From contig JAFGQZ010000021.1 in NCBI GenBank assembly GCA_016935435.1, forward strand, positions 1-32,520: a stretch of DNA of 32,520 nucleotides, in the 5' to 3' direction. Position 1 is the stretch's first letter; every line of letters begins with the position of its first letter. Made by a program: the position numbers and the translations under genes. This document shows, one piece after another, positions 18,654 through 27,553 of the stretch. The DNA comes from Bacteroidales bacterium. Lineage in GTDB: Bacteria; Bacteroidota; Bacteroidia; Bacteroidales; UBA10428. The notes under the pieces are model-generated. The model was not told the DNA's origin, made no database searches, and saw only the letters and a program-made list of their open reading frames with translations.

Positions 18654-18692
18654 GGTTGCAAAAAAAGCACTTTTTTTGCAACCTTTCTTTTT
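18654..18692 (+). terminator. Strong intrinsic terminator after tssC
   Basis: GGTTGCAAAAAAA (18654-18666) and TTTTTTTGCAACC (18671-18683) form a perfect 13-bp stem with a 4-base GCAC loop, followed by TTTCTTTTTC. It ends the tssHBC transcript and separates the sheath genes from the fibre-like cassette. Confidence 0.85.
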
Positions 18693-19320
18693 CAGAAAAC
18701 CCATTTATCCAGTATTGTAAGCCGTTATCGCACCTGCTGCATTGCAGTCAAACACTCTAACAACAACTGTGTCCGTTTAAAATATTGCTTTTTGCCCCTA
18801 CTTGACAAGCATGTTATACAGCGAGCTATAATGTGTTGTATTTCTTTTATATACAAGTTTTAAAACAAAAGAAGGCTAGCCATATTTTGCCATTATAAAA
18901 TAATTCAGTTTATTTGTACATGCAAAAATGATGTTGGCATTAATTGATAAAAAATATTTCGTTCCTCAAAGTAAGGAAAGTTTTGTTCCCAGCAAATTGC
19001 GAATATAAAGAGAGAACATTTGTATAAACCAAATTGAATATTATATTAGAAAAATTCAACCACAAACCATATAAAAATAACCCTATGCCTTGCACATTTC
19101 ATTTCATTAACCCGTTACGGATAAGAATTTATTGTATTTTTTATTCCCTGATTTTATAACAGCCTGTACCAGCAGGTGAATTATTTGTACACACAAAAAC
19201 GTTATGTCCCGGTTCAGGGCAAACGTAATTGAATGGCCTGTTTTGAGCCTGAAAATCATGTTTTTTATTCAATATTCATGTTTACAATTATTTAAACTAT
19301 AAAACTTAACACATCAAACT
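18693..19320 (+). other. Long A+T-rich intergenic region between tssC and the fibre-like genes
   Basis: About 630 bases with no convincing reading frame, RNA gene or direct repeat; with the terminator, the gap from tssC is 805 bases. TTGACA at 18802 and TATACA at 18815 have only 7 bases between them, too close to be a promoter. The space is unusually long for this otherwise compact locus and may hold regulatory DNA for the gene at 19321, or the scar of lost genes; neither is demonstrated. Confidence 0.6.
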
Positions 19321-20628
19321 ATGAAAAAAATCTTTTTATCATTCTGTTTTATTGCCCTTATTGGAGCAATAACTTTTGCACAGGCGCCGGCAACTTTCAA
19401 GTACCAGGCTGTATTGCGCGATGCCAATGGCAATGTTAGGGCTAATGAGAACATAACGGTTAACATCAATATTATTCCTTCAACATCAGAAACTGTAGTT
19501 TACACCGAAAACCATTCTGTAAAAACAAACGAGTTTGGGGTTTTTACACTGGAAATTGGTAAAGAGTATGAAGACAATTTTGCAAATATCGACTGGAGCA
19601 GTAAAACCTACTCACTTACCATTGAAATTAACGGGCAGCTCTTCGGCACTTCCGATATTTTAAGTGTGCCGGTAGCAAGGTATGCCGAAGCGGCAAACTA
19701 CAACAAACTCACTAATAAACCGTCATTTTCTGCAGTGGCCATATCGGGCAATTATAACGACTTGTCCAATACGCCCGATTTTGCAGATGTTGCAACTTCG
19801 GGGAGTTACTCCGATCTTTCTGAAAAGCCAGATTTTGCAGCAGTTGCAACAAGCGGAAACTATAACGACCTAAACAACAGGCCTTTGAACCTGGTAACAA
19901 AAGACAGTACGCAAACCATTACCGGCCAAAAAACTTTTACCAAAACAATAACTGCTCAAAATGGTATAGATTCAAAAACCAAGAAAATAACCAATGTTGG
20001 CACCCCAACAGCAAGCGGCGATGCAGTAAATAAAGCTTATACCGATTCAATAATTGCAAACCTGCTCGATATTATAGAATATTCGCAAAAAGGACTATAC
20101 GATGTTGACGGCAACAACTACAATACAGTGTTAATTGGCGACCAGTTCTGGATGGCAGATGACCTTAAAGTTAAAAAGCTAAAAAATGCAACACCAATAA
20201 CAAATGCATCAAACAATAATCAGTGGGCTAACCTGGGAGTGTCTGCATACTGCCAAAACAGCGATGGAACAAGAATTTTATATAACTGGCTTGCAGTAAG
20301 TTCAGGAAATTTGTGCCCAAGCGGTTGGCATATCCCATCAGAAGCAGAATTTCAAACCTTATTAGACTTTCTGGGCGGTGCTGAAGGCGCTAAAAGTAAA
20401 TTGCTAAATGGAGGTACAAGTGGTTACAAAGCAAGCTACAACGGCTATGTTAAAACCGACGGGGTATATGACCACACCTATTCAAACCACGGCTATTGGT
20501 GGTCAAGCTCTTCCCCTTCACAAGACACAACGTTTTACCTGTTTATCACAACAAGCAACAACGATGCCCATCTAACAACAGAAAAAAGCAATAAGCATGG
20601 TTTTAGCGTACGTTGTGTTAAAGATTAA
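19321..20628 (+). CDS. Exported fibre-like protein with 18-residue repeats and FISUMP domain
   Basis: A 435-residue secreted protein. Signal peptide (about 1-20, ending ITFAQ) is followed by the conserved APATFKYQAVLRDANGN domain seen in many Bacteroidota surface proteins. Then come three copies of an 18-residue repeat (about 140-192, consensus ATSGNYNDLSNKPDFADV) and a phage tail-fibre-type stretch (QTITGQKTF ... ITNVGTP ... DAVNKAYTD). A C-terminal FISUMP domain includes LIGDQFWMADDLKV, LCPSGWHIPSEAEF, YWWSSSS and ends GFSVRCVKD. The repeat and the NKAYTD motif also occur in phage tail fibres, suggesting a trimeric rod with a globular tip (inference). It has a paralogue at 21198. No T9SS signal is seen. 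Confidence 0.85.
   Translation: MKKIFLSFCFIALIGAITFAQAPATFKYQAVLRDANGNVRANENITVNINIIPSTSETVVYTENHSVKTNEFGVFTLEIGKEYEDNFANIDWSSKTYSLTIEINGQLFGTSDILSVPVARYAEAANYNKLTNKPSFSAVAISGNYNDLSNTPDFADVATSGSYSDLSEKPDFAAVATSGNYNDLNNRPLNLVTKDSTQTITGQKTFTKTITAQNGIDSKTKKITNVGTPTASGDAVNKAYTDSIIANLLDIIEYSQKGLYDVDGNNYNTVLIGDQFWMADDLKVKKLKNATPITNASNNNQWANLGVSAYCQNSDGTRILYNWLAVSSGNLCPSGWHIPSEAEFQTLLDFLGGAEGAKSKLLNGGTSGYKASYNGYVKTDGVYDHTYSNHGYWWSSSSPSQDTTFYLFITTSNNDAHLTTEKSNKHGFSVRCVKD
19738..19896 (+). repeat. Three 54-base coding repeats in the first fibre-like gene
   Basis: In-frame repeats of 18 codons encoding A(T/I)SG(N/S)Y(N/S)DLxxxPDFADV-type units. The nucleotide copies have diverged, so the repeat is kept at protein level. 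Confidence 0.8.
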
Positions 20629-20706
20629 TAGTTTAAGCTAAATAACAGCAAATTCAAAACGGCAAACTTATTGAATTTAATAATTAACATATATAACACA
20701 AACACT

Positions 20707-21183
20707 ATGAAGCAATTGTTTTTTAGTTGCTGCCTGGCTCTTTTGTTTTCCTATGCAGCCCGGGCACAAAATCTCGAAGTACACGCCCCTGCAGGCGGTT
20801 ATGAGGTAACAGCAGGCAACGGTTCTCTTTCATGGACCCTTGGCGAAGTTGTCACCGAAACACACAAACCTTCCAACGCCACACTTACACAGGGTTTCCA
20901 ACAATCGGGTTTAAGCATTACTGTTGAAAACAACTTTACCGAAATGTATATTGAAGTTACAGTTTATCCGAACCCTACAACCGGCATTTTGCACCTGCTT
21001 ACCGATGTTACCGAAACTTTGCAATATCAGCTTTTCGATATTAATGGCAGTGTGCTAAAATCGGGCGAAACATTATCGGCTTCGGAAGAATTGGATCTTT
21101 CGGCCCTGCCCCCTGCTGTGTATTACCTGAAAATTACCAGGGGCAACCAAGTCCAGAAAACATTTCAAATTGTTAAACACTAA
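20707..21183 (+). CDS. Small T9SS-exported protein
   Basis: A 158-residue protein with signal peptide (about 1-20, ending AARAQ), a short module of the type GSLSWTLGEVVTETHKP ... LTQGFQQ, and a C-terminal type A T9SS sorting domain (VTVYPNPTTGILHL ... LSALPPAVYYLKI ... QKTFQIVKH). The ATG at 20707 is chosen because 20671 would add twelve residues before the signal peptide. The SLSWTLGE/LTQGFQQ module is common in T9SS cargo of Bacteroidota, function unknown. It sits 78 bases after one fibre-like gene and 14 bases before the other, so the three are probably one operon. It may supply a surface-anchored partner to the fibre-like proteins, which is inference. Confidence 0.8.
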   Translation: MKQLFFSCCLALLFSYAARAQNLEVHAPAGGYEVTAGNGSLSWTLGEVVTETHKPSNATLTQGFQQSGLSITVENNFTEMYIEVTVYPNPTTGILHLLTDVTETLQYQLFDINGSVLKSGETLSASEELDLSALPPAVYYLKITRGNQVQKTFQIVKH

Positions 21184-21197
21184 CCCATTACTTATCA

Positions 21198-22835
21198 ATG
21201 AAACGTACTATTTTAACATCTGCATTCTTATTCTTTTTTTGTTTTATTACATTTTCACAGGCACCGGCAACTTTCAAGTACCAGGGTGTTTTGCGCGATG
21301 CCAATGGCAATATAAGGGCCAACGAAGATATAACTGTTGATATTTCTATTATGCCTTCCTCGGGCGGCGCTGTTGCATATTCAGAAAGCCATTCAGTAAA
21401 AACTAACGGGTTCGGGCTTTTTACACTTGAAATAGGCTCGAAATATAAAAACATGTTTGCAAATAATATCGATTGGTCTGGAAGCACCTACTCGTTAACC
21501 ATTGAAATAAACGGGCAACTATATGGCACTTCCGATATTTTAAGCGTACCTGTTGCCCGATATGCCGAAACAGCAGGTTCTGCTGACTATAATTACCTAA
21601 CCAATAAACCAGCACTTTCAACAGTTGCAACCTCAGGCAGTTATAACGATCTGTCGAATAAACCCGATTTTGCAGATGTTGCAACTTCCGGGAGTTACAC
21701 CGATCTTTCAGATAAGCCCGCGCTGTCAACCGTTGCTACCTCTGGCAATTACAACGACCTGTCGAATAAACCAGAATTGGCAAGTGTTGCAACCTCTGGG
21801 AGTTACACTGATCTTTCTGAAAAACCCGAGCTGTCAAACGTTGCAACCTCTGGCAATTACAACGACCTGGCGAACAAACCAGCTAATCTTGTTACAACAG
21901 ATGGCACCCAAACCATTTCAGGCGCAAAAACTTTTAGCAGCTCAATTGTTGCCAATGCCGGAATAAATTCAAATAACCAGAAAATTACCAATGTTGGCAA
22001 CCCCACAGCTAGCAGCGATGCTGTAAATAAAACTTACGCCGACGGACTTGTTACAAATATGGTTTCTACAACCGGAAATCAAAGTATTGGTGGCACCAAA
22101 ACATTTACCAGCGCAATTGTAGCCAATGCCGGAATAAATTCAAATAACCAGAAAATCAACAATGTAGGTACCCCTGCCACCAACGGCGATGCCACAAATA
22201 AAGCATATGTTGACTCAACTGTAGCAGCCCTGATGAATATTATTATGGACTTAAACCAGGGAGTTAACGACATTGATGGCAATAATTACAAAGTTGTTAT
22301 GATTGGGGATCAGCTCTGGATGGCAGAAGACCTGAAGGTGCACAAATTAAACGATGGGACAACAATTAATAATTTTACAGGTAATTCTGGCTGGGGCTCA
22401 ATGGCTTCAACCAACCACCTATATGCCACCGCCAGTGTATATACATTTTATAGCTTGTTTTCGGTAAATTCTGGTAAACTTTGCCCTAGCGACTGGCATA
22501 TACCAACAAAAGACGAATACCAGGAAATGGTTGATTATTTGGGCGGGAGCGCTGTTGCTGGTTATAAAATTAAATCTACATCGGGTTGGTATAGTAACAC
22601 TGGCCACACTAACCAAACAGGCTTTACTGCCTTGCCTACCAGTTATATTATTTCCACTACCGGAAACTGGAATACAGCAACTGGCTCAAGTTATTATGGC
22701 TACTGGTGGACAACCACAACCTCCGATGAAACACATAACTGGTATTTTTACCTGGGGCCCTCATCTGCCCCTGCAACCTTTCAAAATTCATATACAAATG
22801 TAAATGGTTTTAGTGTTCGCTGTGTAAAAGATTAA
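21198..22835 (+). CDS. Longer exported fibre-like protein with 18-residue repeats and FISUMP domain
   Basis: A 545-residue paralogue of the protein at 19321. Signal peptide (about 1-21, ending ITFSQ), then an APATFKYQGVLRDANGN domain almost identical to its paralogue. Five 18-residue repeats (about 144-232) and two copies of the fibre-type block (QTISGAKTF ... NAGINSNNQKITNVGNP, then SIGGTKTF ... NAGINSNNQKINNVGTP) follow, each ending in DAxNKxYxD. The FISUMP domain closes the protein (MIGDQLWMAEDLKV, LCPSDWHIPTKDEY, FTALPTS, GFSVRCVKD). Compared with its paralogue it has two more short repeats and one more long block, so the predicted rod is longer. Starts 14 bases after the small T9SS gene; a hairpin follows 57 bases after the stop. 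Confidence 0.85.
   Translation: MKRTILTSAFLFFFCFITFSQAPATFKYQGVLRDANGNIRANEDITVDISIMPSSGGAVAYSESHSVKTNGFGLFTLEIGSKYKNMFANNIDWSGSTYSLTIEINGQLYGTSDILSVPVARYAETAGSADYNYLTNKPALSTVATSGSYNDLSNKPDFADVATSGSYTDLSDKPALSTVATSGNYNDLSNKPELASVATSGSYTDLSEKPELSNVATSGNYNDLANKPANLVTTDGTQTISGAKTFSSSIVANAGINSNNQKITNVGNPTASSDAVNKTYADGLVTNMVSTTGNQSIGGTKTFTSAIVANAGINSNNQKINNVGTPATNGDATNKAYVDSTVAALMNIIMDLNQGVNDIDGNNYKVVMIGDQLWMAEDLKVHKLNDGTTINNFTGNSGWGSMASTNHLYATASVYTFYSLFSVNSGKLCPSDWHIPTKDEYQEMVDYLGGSAVAGYKIKSTSGWYSNTGHTNQTGFTALPTSYIISTTGNWNTATGSSYYGYWWTTTTSDETHNWYFYLGPSSAPATFQNSYTNVNGFSVRCVKD
21627..21893 (+). repeat. Five 54-base coding repeats in the second fibre-like gene
   Basis: Five in-frame 18-codon units; SYNDL/SYTDL/NYNDL variants alternate (two-unit higher-order pattern), suggesting growth by duplication of unit pairs. 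The nucleotide copies are similar but not identical. Confidence 0.85.
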
Positions 22836-22892
22836 GCTGAAGTATAAATTTAAATAAAGTATTATACTTTTCGTTCGCATAAATTTTAAATG

Positions 22893-22921
22893 TGCCGGGG
22901 TTAACAAGAATTTCCCCGGCA
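22893..22921 (+). terminator. Hairpin after the second fibre-like gene
   Basis: TGCCGGGG / CCCCGGCA form a perfect GC-rich 8-bp stem with a 13-base loop, 57 bases after the stop. The T-tract is weak (ATATTGCTTT), so termination is likely but not certain. It lies before the tssE promoter element. Confidence 0.5.
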
Positions 22922-22998
22922 TATTGCTTTAGATTTAACAGTCTAAAAAATTTCTTTGGTGTTACTTTATGTGATAGGGGCTATTATTAAAAAAACCA

Positions 22999-23006
22999 TA
23001 TTTTTG
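22999..23006 (+). promoter_or_regulatory. Bacteroidota -7 promoter element upstream of tssE
   Basis: TATTTTTG is an exact TAnnTTTG match 30 bases before the tssE ATG, just after the preceding hairpin. It would start a tssE-to-immunity-gene transcript. No -33 TTTG at the usual spacing is clear. Confidence 0.45.
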
Positions 23007-23036
23007 CATCAGTCATATTAATTATTTCATTTGTAT

Positions 23037-23474
23037 ATGTTCAAAAACCGGTATTATACGCTTCCTTTAAACTATGCAAGCCTTAAAGGCAGAAAAGCCC
23101 ATGATACCTGTGGTTTACAAACATCGGTAGCCCAATATATCCATTTAATAACCACCACATACCTTGGCGAATTCAGGGTTGATCCGGAATTTGGCTGCAA
23201 TGTATGGGAATACGACTTCGACAATACCGTAACCGACAACTCCCTAAAAGAGAACCTGAAAAAGTCCATCCTCAACGCCCTCGACAAATACGAAAAACGG
23301 CTCCATAATTCTTCTGTTACGGTCAGCATTAAACAGGTTGAAGTCGATGAATTGTTTAAAAGCAAAAGGATAAAAAAAAGGATAGAAATAGAAATAAAAG
23401 CAAAGTTATCGGCTACCAACGAAACCTTTTCATATTTTGAGTACTTTTATCTCGGCCCCTTATCGTACTACTAA
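23037..23474 (+). CDS. tssE: T6SS baseplate wedge protein TssE (gp25-like)
   Basis: A 145-residue homologue of phage T4 gp25, which starts the sheath at the baseplate. The body has the gp25-like region with the family stretch FRVDPEFGCNVWEYDFDN, then a long helix (LKENLKKSILNALDKYEKRL) and a beta-strand segment (SVTVSIKQVEV ... RIEIEIKAKL), as in TssE. The ATG at 23037 is preferred over the TTG at 23031. It is followed by tssF after 12 bases, matching the usual TssE-TssF-TssG neighbourhood, though here tssG lies 7 kb away. The identity is supported by the fold pattern and gene order rather than by any diagnostic catalytic motif. Confidence 0.85.
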   Translation: MFKNRYYTLPLNYASLKGRKAHDTCGLQTSVAQYIHLITTTYLGEFRVDPEFGCNVWEYDFDNTVTDNSLKENLKKSILNALDKYEKRLHNSSVTVSIKQVEVDELFKSKRIKKRIEIEIKAKLSATNETFSYFEYFYLGPLSYY

Positions 23475-23486
23475 ACCCAGGCAGCA

Positions 23487-25337
23487 ATGGCAGAAAAATA
23501 TGAAAATATAAAAGACCGGATGTTTCGCAATGCAGCCAGAATGTGGGGAGTTTCGCCACATGAACAGGAAGCTGCATTCGACCCTTTGGTGGGACTGTTG
23601 TTAGAGGCTTGTGCTGCAGAGGTTGAAGGCTTATCGCGGGAAATATCAAATTCACACCTCAGGGTAACCCAAAAGCTAATTGAATTAATGAGCCCCGGCA
23701 TCGGCTCTGGCATATACCCCTCGCACGCTATTGCAAAGTCGCAGCCTGCCGAGCATTTGGCCGATATTTCCCCGGAAACCAGTTTTATTTGTAAGCCCGA
23801 TCCCCTTTCGTACCGCACAAAAAAACAACCGGAAACTTTGTTTGTGCCATCGGGCAATTACCTGCTGTTCGATGCTTCAGTTGAATTTTTTGTTTACCGC
23901 GATAAATTATATCATACCGAAGCAGATTTGCTGGGGCGGCGAAATGTACAGGCAGCTAATTTAAATATTCCTTCGAACCCCCTGCAGCTTTGGATTTGTA
24001 TTAAGGCTAACCCGAAAATATCAAATTTTAAGGGAATGAGCCTGTATTTCAACCTTTCCGGAAACGAGGAAAGAAAAAGCTTTGTTAATTTGCTCGACCA
24101 GGCCGAATGGTCGCTAAACGGAACCCCCATACGCGTAAACAGAGGCATGCCAGATTGCGGTTACCAGCAGGCAATTCTTGAAAAAAAACTGGAAGGGGGA
24201 AGGGCTCTTTTCGAAGAATGCATGAGCGAAATAAACTCGTATTACAACAGCAACTTCCGTACAATAACCGATGCCCCTGAAATAAACCTAATAACAACCA
24301 ATAATACCGGCCCCGGAATTAGCAGGGAACAACTTGCTGTTTATGGCTTAAAGCCCGAAGAAACACATTGGATATGTATAGGCTTCAAACAAAGCCCACG
24401 CATTGAAGCGGTTAGCAACCTGGAATGCCTGTTAAACACCTTTCCTGTAGTTAACATTATTGAGCGTAACATACAACTTAAAGCCAGAGAACATTTTAAC
24501 CTGGTGCCTTTGTATGTTGGCGACGATTATTTCTTCGATATAAAAAAAATCGAAGACAGTTCAGGTATTAACTATAAAGAAAATGTTTCATTTGTAAAAT
24601 CGCCCGAAATACAAAAAAGCTACGTTTTGCGAAGCGAAGGGGTACAAAGTTTCGACAGTCGCAGTGCACAGGAGCTCCTGGCCACTTTGCTTGAAAAACT
24701 AAAAAACGAAAATGCCGCTTTTCATTTTCTCGATCTCCCTTCGGCAACCGAAGATATCCGGACCCTGTACCAGCTTGCATCAAAACTTGAAACGAAAATT
24801 CAGAAAAGCCCTGAATTTAAGCGGCCTATGTTTGCTTATATCGATGGCTGTACAGCAAACGATCAGATATGCCTAACTTACCGCACAACTACCGGATCGG
24901 CCGGGAACAATATAACAACCGAATCGAAGCTGGAAATACTGGAAGGTACAATTGTTAAGCCCGGAACAACAAAATTTGTAACAAACACAAGGGGCGGGCT
25001 CGATAAATTGCCGCTCGACGAACAGTTAAATGTTTACCGAAAGGCCCTTCTTACACGCAACCGTGTTATAACTACCGAGGATCTTAAAGCCTTTGTACAT
25101 GCCTGGTTTGGGAACTTATTAAGTAATGTCGAAATTAAAATGGGGGTAACAAATATTAATAACGGAACAAAGGGATTAATGCGCTGCATTGAATTACACC
25201 TAACAATGGCCCCAACATATACCGAAAACGAAGACTCTTTAATGTGGTGCAACGATTTTCTTTTAAACCTGAAAAACAATTCAAGCAATACATATCCGTA
25301 TAAGCTTTTTGTAAACAACAAATTAATTGAAGTATAG
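23487..25337 (+). CDS. tssF: T6SS baseplate protein TssF
   Basis: A 616-residue baseplate subunit that with TssG and TssE forms the wedge joining the sheath to the envelope complex. The N-terminus has the family pattern RMFRNAARMWGVSPHEQEAAFDPLVGLLLEACAAE, then a helix with KLIELMSPG and the PSHAIAKSQP stretch, in the order seen in TssF. Length is close to other TssF proteins (about 600). It ends 3 bases before the next gene, so translation is probably coupled. No truncation or frameshift is seen. Confidence 0.9.
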   Translation: MAEKYENIKDRMFRNAARMWGVSPHEQEAAFDPLVGLLLEACAAEVEGLSREISNSHLRVTQKLIELMSPGIGSGIYPSHAIAKSQPAEHLADISPETSFICKPDPLSYRTKKQPETLFVPSGNYLLFDASVEFFVYRDKLYHTEADLLGRRNVQAANLNIPSNPLQLWICIKANPKISNFKGMSLYFNLSGNEERKSFVNLLDQAEWSLNGTPIRVNRGMPDCGYQQAILEKKLEGGRALFEECMSEINSYYNSNFRTITDAPEINLITTNNTGPGISREQLAVYGLKPEETHWICIGFKQSPRIEAVSNLECLLNTFPVVNIIERNIQLKAREHFNLVPLYVGDDYFFDIKKIEDSSGINYKENVSFVKSPEIQKSYVLRSEGVQSFDSRSAQELLATLLEKLKNENAAFHFLDLPSATEDIRTLYQLASKLETKIQKSPEFKRPMFAYIDGCTANDQICLTYRTTTGSAGNNITTESKLEILEGTIVKPGTTKFVTNTRGGLDKLPLDEQLNVYRKALLTRNRVITTEDLKAFVHAWFGNLLSNVEIKMGVTNINNGTKGLMRCIELHLTMAPTYTENEDSLMWCNDFLLNLKNNSSNTYPYKLFVNNKLIEV

Positions 25338-25340
25338 CAA

Positions 25341-26318
25341 ATGCCTGGTAAACCCTTTAACAAACAAAAATCCCTCGACCCCGCAGTAGTTCGGGTTCTG
25401 CTTATAATTATGGCAATTGCCGGCATAATTTTCCTTTACAGGTGGTATAACTACGAAGAATGCCCGGGGGTTGACTTTTCTATTGAAGAAAACAACCATA
25501 TTGCCGGTGAACATGTTGAGTTTACCTGTAAATCGGAAAACCTTAAAAGTATCCGTTGGGATTTTGGCGATGGTCAAACCGACAAAACTAACCTTTCTCC
25601 GGCACATATCTACCAAAAACCGGGCGAATATATGGTAACGCTTATTGTTAACGGTAATTGCCCAGTATCGAAAAAAATAATTATTCACCCTAAAAAAGAG
25701 GTTAAACCCTTGCCAGTAATACCAAAATTCTCATGCCCGTCGAAAGTTTTTGTAGGCGAAAATGTAGTTTTTAGGTGCTTAAACACCGATGCCTATAAAT
25801 ACGAATGGAACTTTGGCGAATCTAAAACAGTCGATGCCACCACAAAAGAAGCCATTTATAAGTATTCAAAAACAGGCCGGAAAACAATTACTTTAATTGT
25901 AAATGGCGATAAAAAATACATTGCCAGCAAAGAAATATATGTTATGCCATTGCCTGCCAGGAGCCAGGCACCTTCAAAACTGGTTGAAGCACCTTCTAAG
26001 CCGGCTCCGGTTGTGCAGCCCAAAGAACCCGAACCCGAAGTAAAAGCCCCCAAAGCCATACCGGTTATTTCAAACGATCAGCTGCAACAAATGCTTACAG
26101 ACTTTGCCAAAGGTAAGGTCGATAAAAATGCTTTCGACCCATACCTGTTCAATACGCCCGATAAGGTTATCGTTGAAATTAACGATGAGATTATGCGCTT
26201 CTCCGATTTTCTGAACTATATACAGGGCCAGGATTTAAACATCAGGGAATTTCTCACCTATAGGGAAAATGACAAAAGGATAACACGCATAAAAATTAAG
26301 TTCAAGCGCTTTAAATAA
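25341..26318 (+). CDS. tssP: Membrane-anchored double-PKD protein, probable TssP
   Basis: A 325-residue protein with one transmembrane helix (about 17-35, LLIIMAIAGIIFLYRW) and two PKD-type beta-sandwich domains: about 48-114 (RWDFGDGQTDKTN, then YQKPGEYMVTLIV) and about 124-200 (YEWNFGESKTVD, then YSKTGRKTITLIV). A Pro/Lys/Glu-rich linker (about 210-245) and a C-terminal alpha/beta region follow. The anchor and PKD domains place most of it in the periplasm. T6SSiii is known to encode an envelope component, TssP; location between tssF and tssK and the architecture support it. The symbol rests on context and recollection. It starts 3 bases after tssF and ends 7 bases before tssK. Confidence 0.65.
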   Translation: MPGKPFNKQKSLDPAVVRVLLIIMAIAGIIFLYRWYNYEECPGVDFSIEENNHIAGEHVEFTCKSENLKSIRWDFGDGQTDKTNLSPAHIYQKPGEYMVTLIVNGNCPVSKKIIIHPKKEVKPLPVIPKFSCPSKVFVGENVVFRCLNTDAYKYEWNFGESKTVDATTKEAIYKYSKTGRKTITLIVNGDKKYIASKEIYVMPLPARSQAPSKLVEAPSKPAPVVQPKEPEPEVKAPKAIPVISNDQLQQMLTDFAKGKVDKNAFDPYLFNTPDKVIVEINDEIMRFSDFLNYIQGQDLNIREFLTYRENDKRITRIKIKFKRFK

Positions 26319-26325
26319 ATATAAA

Positions 26326-27498
26326 ATGACTAAACAAACCGACTTCAAATATTGGCCTGTAAACTGGACAGACGGCATGTTGTTGAACAAAGGCCACCTT
26401 GCCCATCAGGATGCCGTTTTTAACGAAAGGGTTTGCGATGCCATTCGCATAAACCAGTCGCTGCTTAACTATGGAATATTGCCGCGACAGGGCAACTCCG
26501 AAAATTGTATTGTAAACATTAGTGTCGATGGCCAAACTTTATTAAAGGTTAAAGTTGACAAATGCCTTGCCGTTACCCCCAACGGACTGAGAATAAGTAT
26601 CCCCGGTGAAGAATGGGAACTTGCCAACACCTCGGTTGACCTTAAAAACTTCGCAGAAGGAAAAGGGACTGATAGCCCGTCTGCATTTTATGTGACATTG
26701 GCCGTAAACCCTGGTAAATTTGTGCCATTCGGAACCCCCGACCCGGAAGAAGAGCCCCCCAGGTTCCCATACCTCCACCCTTGTTACAACATTAGCCTTA
26801 TTCCTGCAAACGACATTGACATGGCAGGCCCTGGCGGGCACATTCTGCCTATTGCCATGCTAACATATCAAAACAACCAGTTTCAGCAGTCCGAAGGGTA
26901 CATTCCGCCCTGTACCTCTATCCAAAGCCATGGCAAACTAACCGGTTTTGTCCAACTTCTACAGAAAAACCTCAGGGCGCTCGAAACCAGTTCAATAACT
27001 ATAGTACAGAAAGTTAGGGGCAAACACCAGGAAAATATTTTAGCGCTTGGTATAAACAGCATGGCCGAACAAATTATGCAATCTGCCGGTTTTATGCTCC
27101 AATATTTATCGTTACAGGCAAACTACGCCCCTGTTATTGATTTGCTTGTGCAAATTTCTGCCCTTGCCCGCAGCCTAAGGAACAAACTCGACACCTGGCA
27201 GGGTATAGGGAAAGAAGAAATACTCACCTATATGGCCGAATGGTGCAACCTCAACCAGGGAGAATTTGAAAGCACCATTAGCGAACTGGTAAATATGGAA
27301 TATAAACACCATAACATGGCCGTATCTTTGCAAGCTGCCGAGAAATTGTTTAATATTCTTGCCCCGGCATTTACTGTTTTGGCAGAGCTCGATTATATAG
27401 GCAAAAAAATCGATACCGACCTGTTTGTAAAAGAAGAAATTATTGAAACGGGGGAATATGCCCAAAAAACTAAAAAAGGCGGCATATTCAGAAAATAA
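26326..27498 (+). CDS. tssK: T6SS baseplate protein TssK
   Basis: A 390-residue baseplate subunit that connects the baseplate to the membrane complex. The N-terminus carries the family pattern YWPVNWTDGMLLNKGHLAHQDA, resembling the TssK start (W..GM.L...H...), followed by beta-rich regions and helical segments, then a C-terminal domain rich in Leu/Ala helices. Length is slightly shorter than proteobacterial TssK (about 440). Tight spacing (7 bases) to the preceding gene and tssO 55 bases downstream match a T6SSiii operon. Function is inferred from homology and position. Confidence 0.85.
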   Translation: MTKQTDFKYWPVNWTDGMLLNKGHLAHQDAVFNERVCDAIRINQSLLNYGILPRQGNSENCIVNISVDGQTLLKVKVDKCLAVTPNGLRISIPGEEWELANTSVDLKNFAEGKGTDSPSAFYVTLAVNPGKFVPFGTPDPEEEPPRFPYLHPCYNISLIPANDIDMAGPGGHILPIAMLTYQNNQFQQSEGYIPPCTSIQSHGKLTGFVQLLQKNLRALETSSITIVQKVRGKHQENILALGINSMAEQIMQSAGFMLQYLSLQANYAPVIDLLVQISALARSLRNKLDTWQGIGKEEILTYMAEWCNLNQGEFESTISELVNMEYKHHNMAVSLQAAEKLFNILAPAFTVLAELDYIGKKIDTDLFVKEEIIETGEYAQKTKKGGIFRK

Positions 27499-27553
27499 GC
27501 ACATTTTAGCTTGAAAACAAGATACATAAACAGACTAATTACACATAAAACCT

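Noticed and set aside
18802..18820. TTGACA and TATACA resembling a classical promoter
   Set aside because: Only 7 bases separate the boxes; a sigma-70 promoter needs about 17, and Bacteroidota promoters use a different consensus.
21627..21893. Possible CRISPR array (regular 54-base repeats)
   Set aside because: The repeats are in frame within an open reading frame, contiguous without unique spacers, and encode a repeated peptide.
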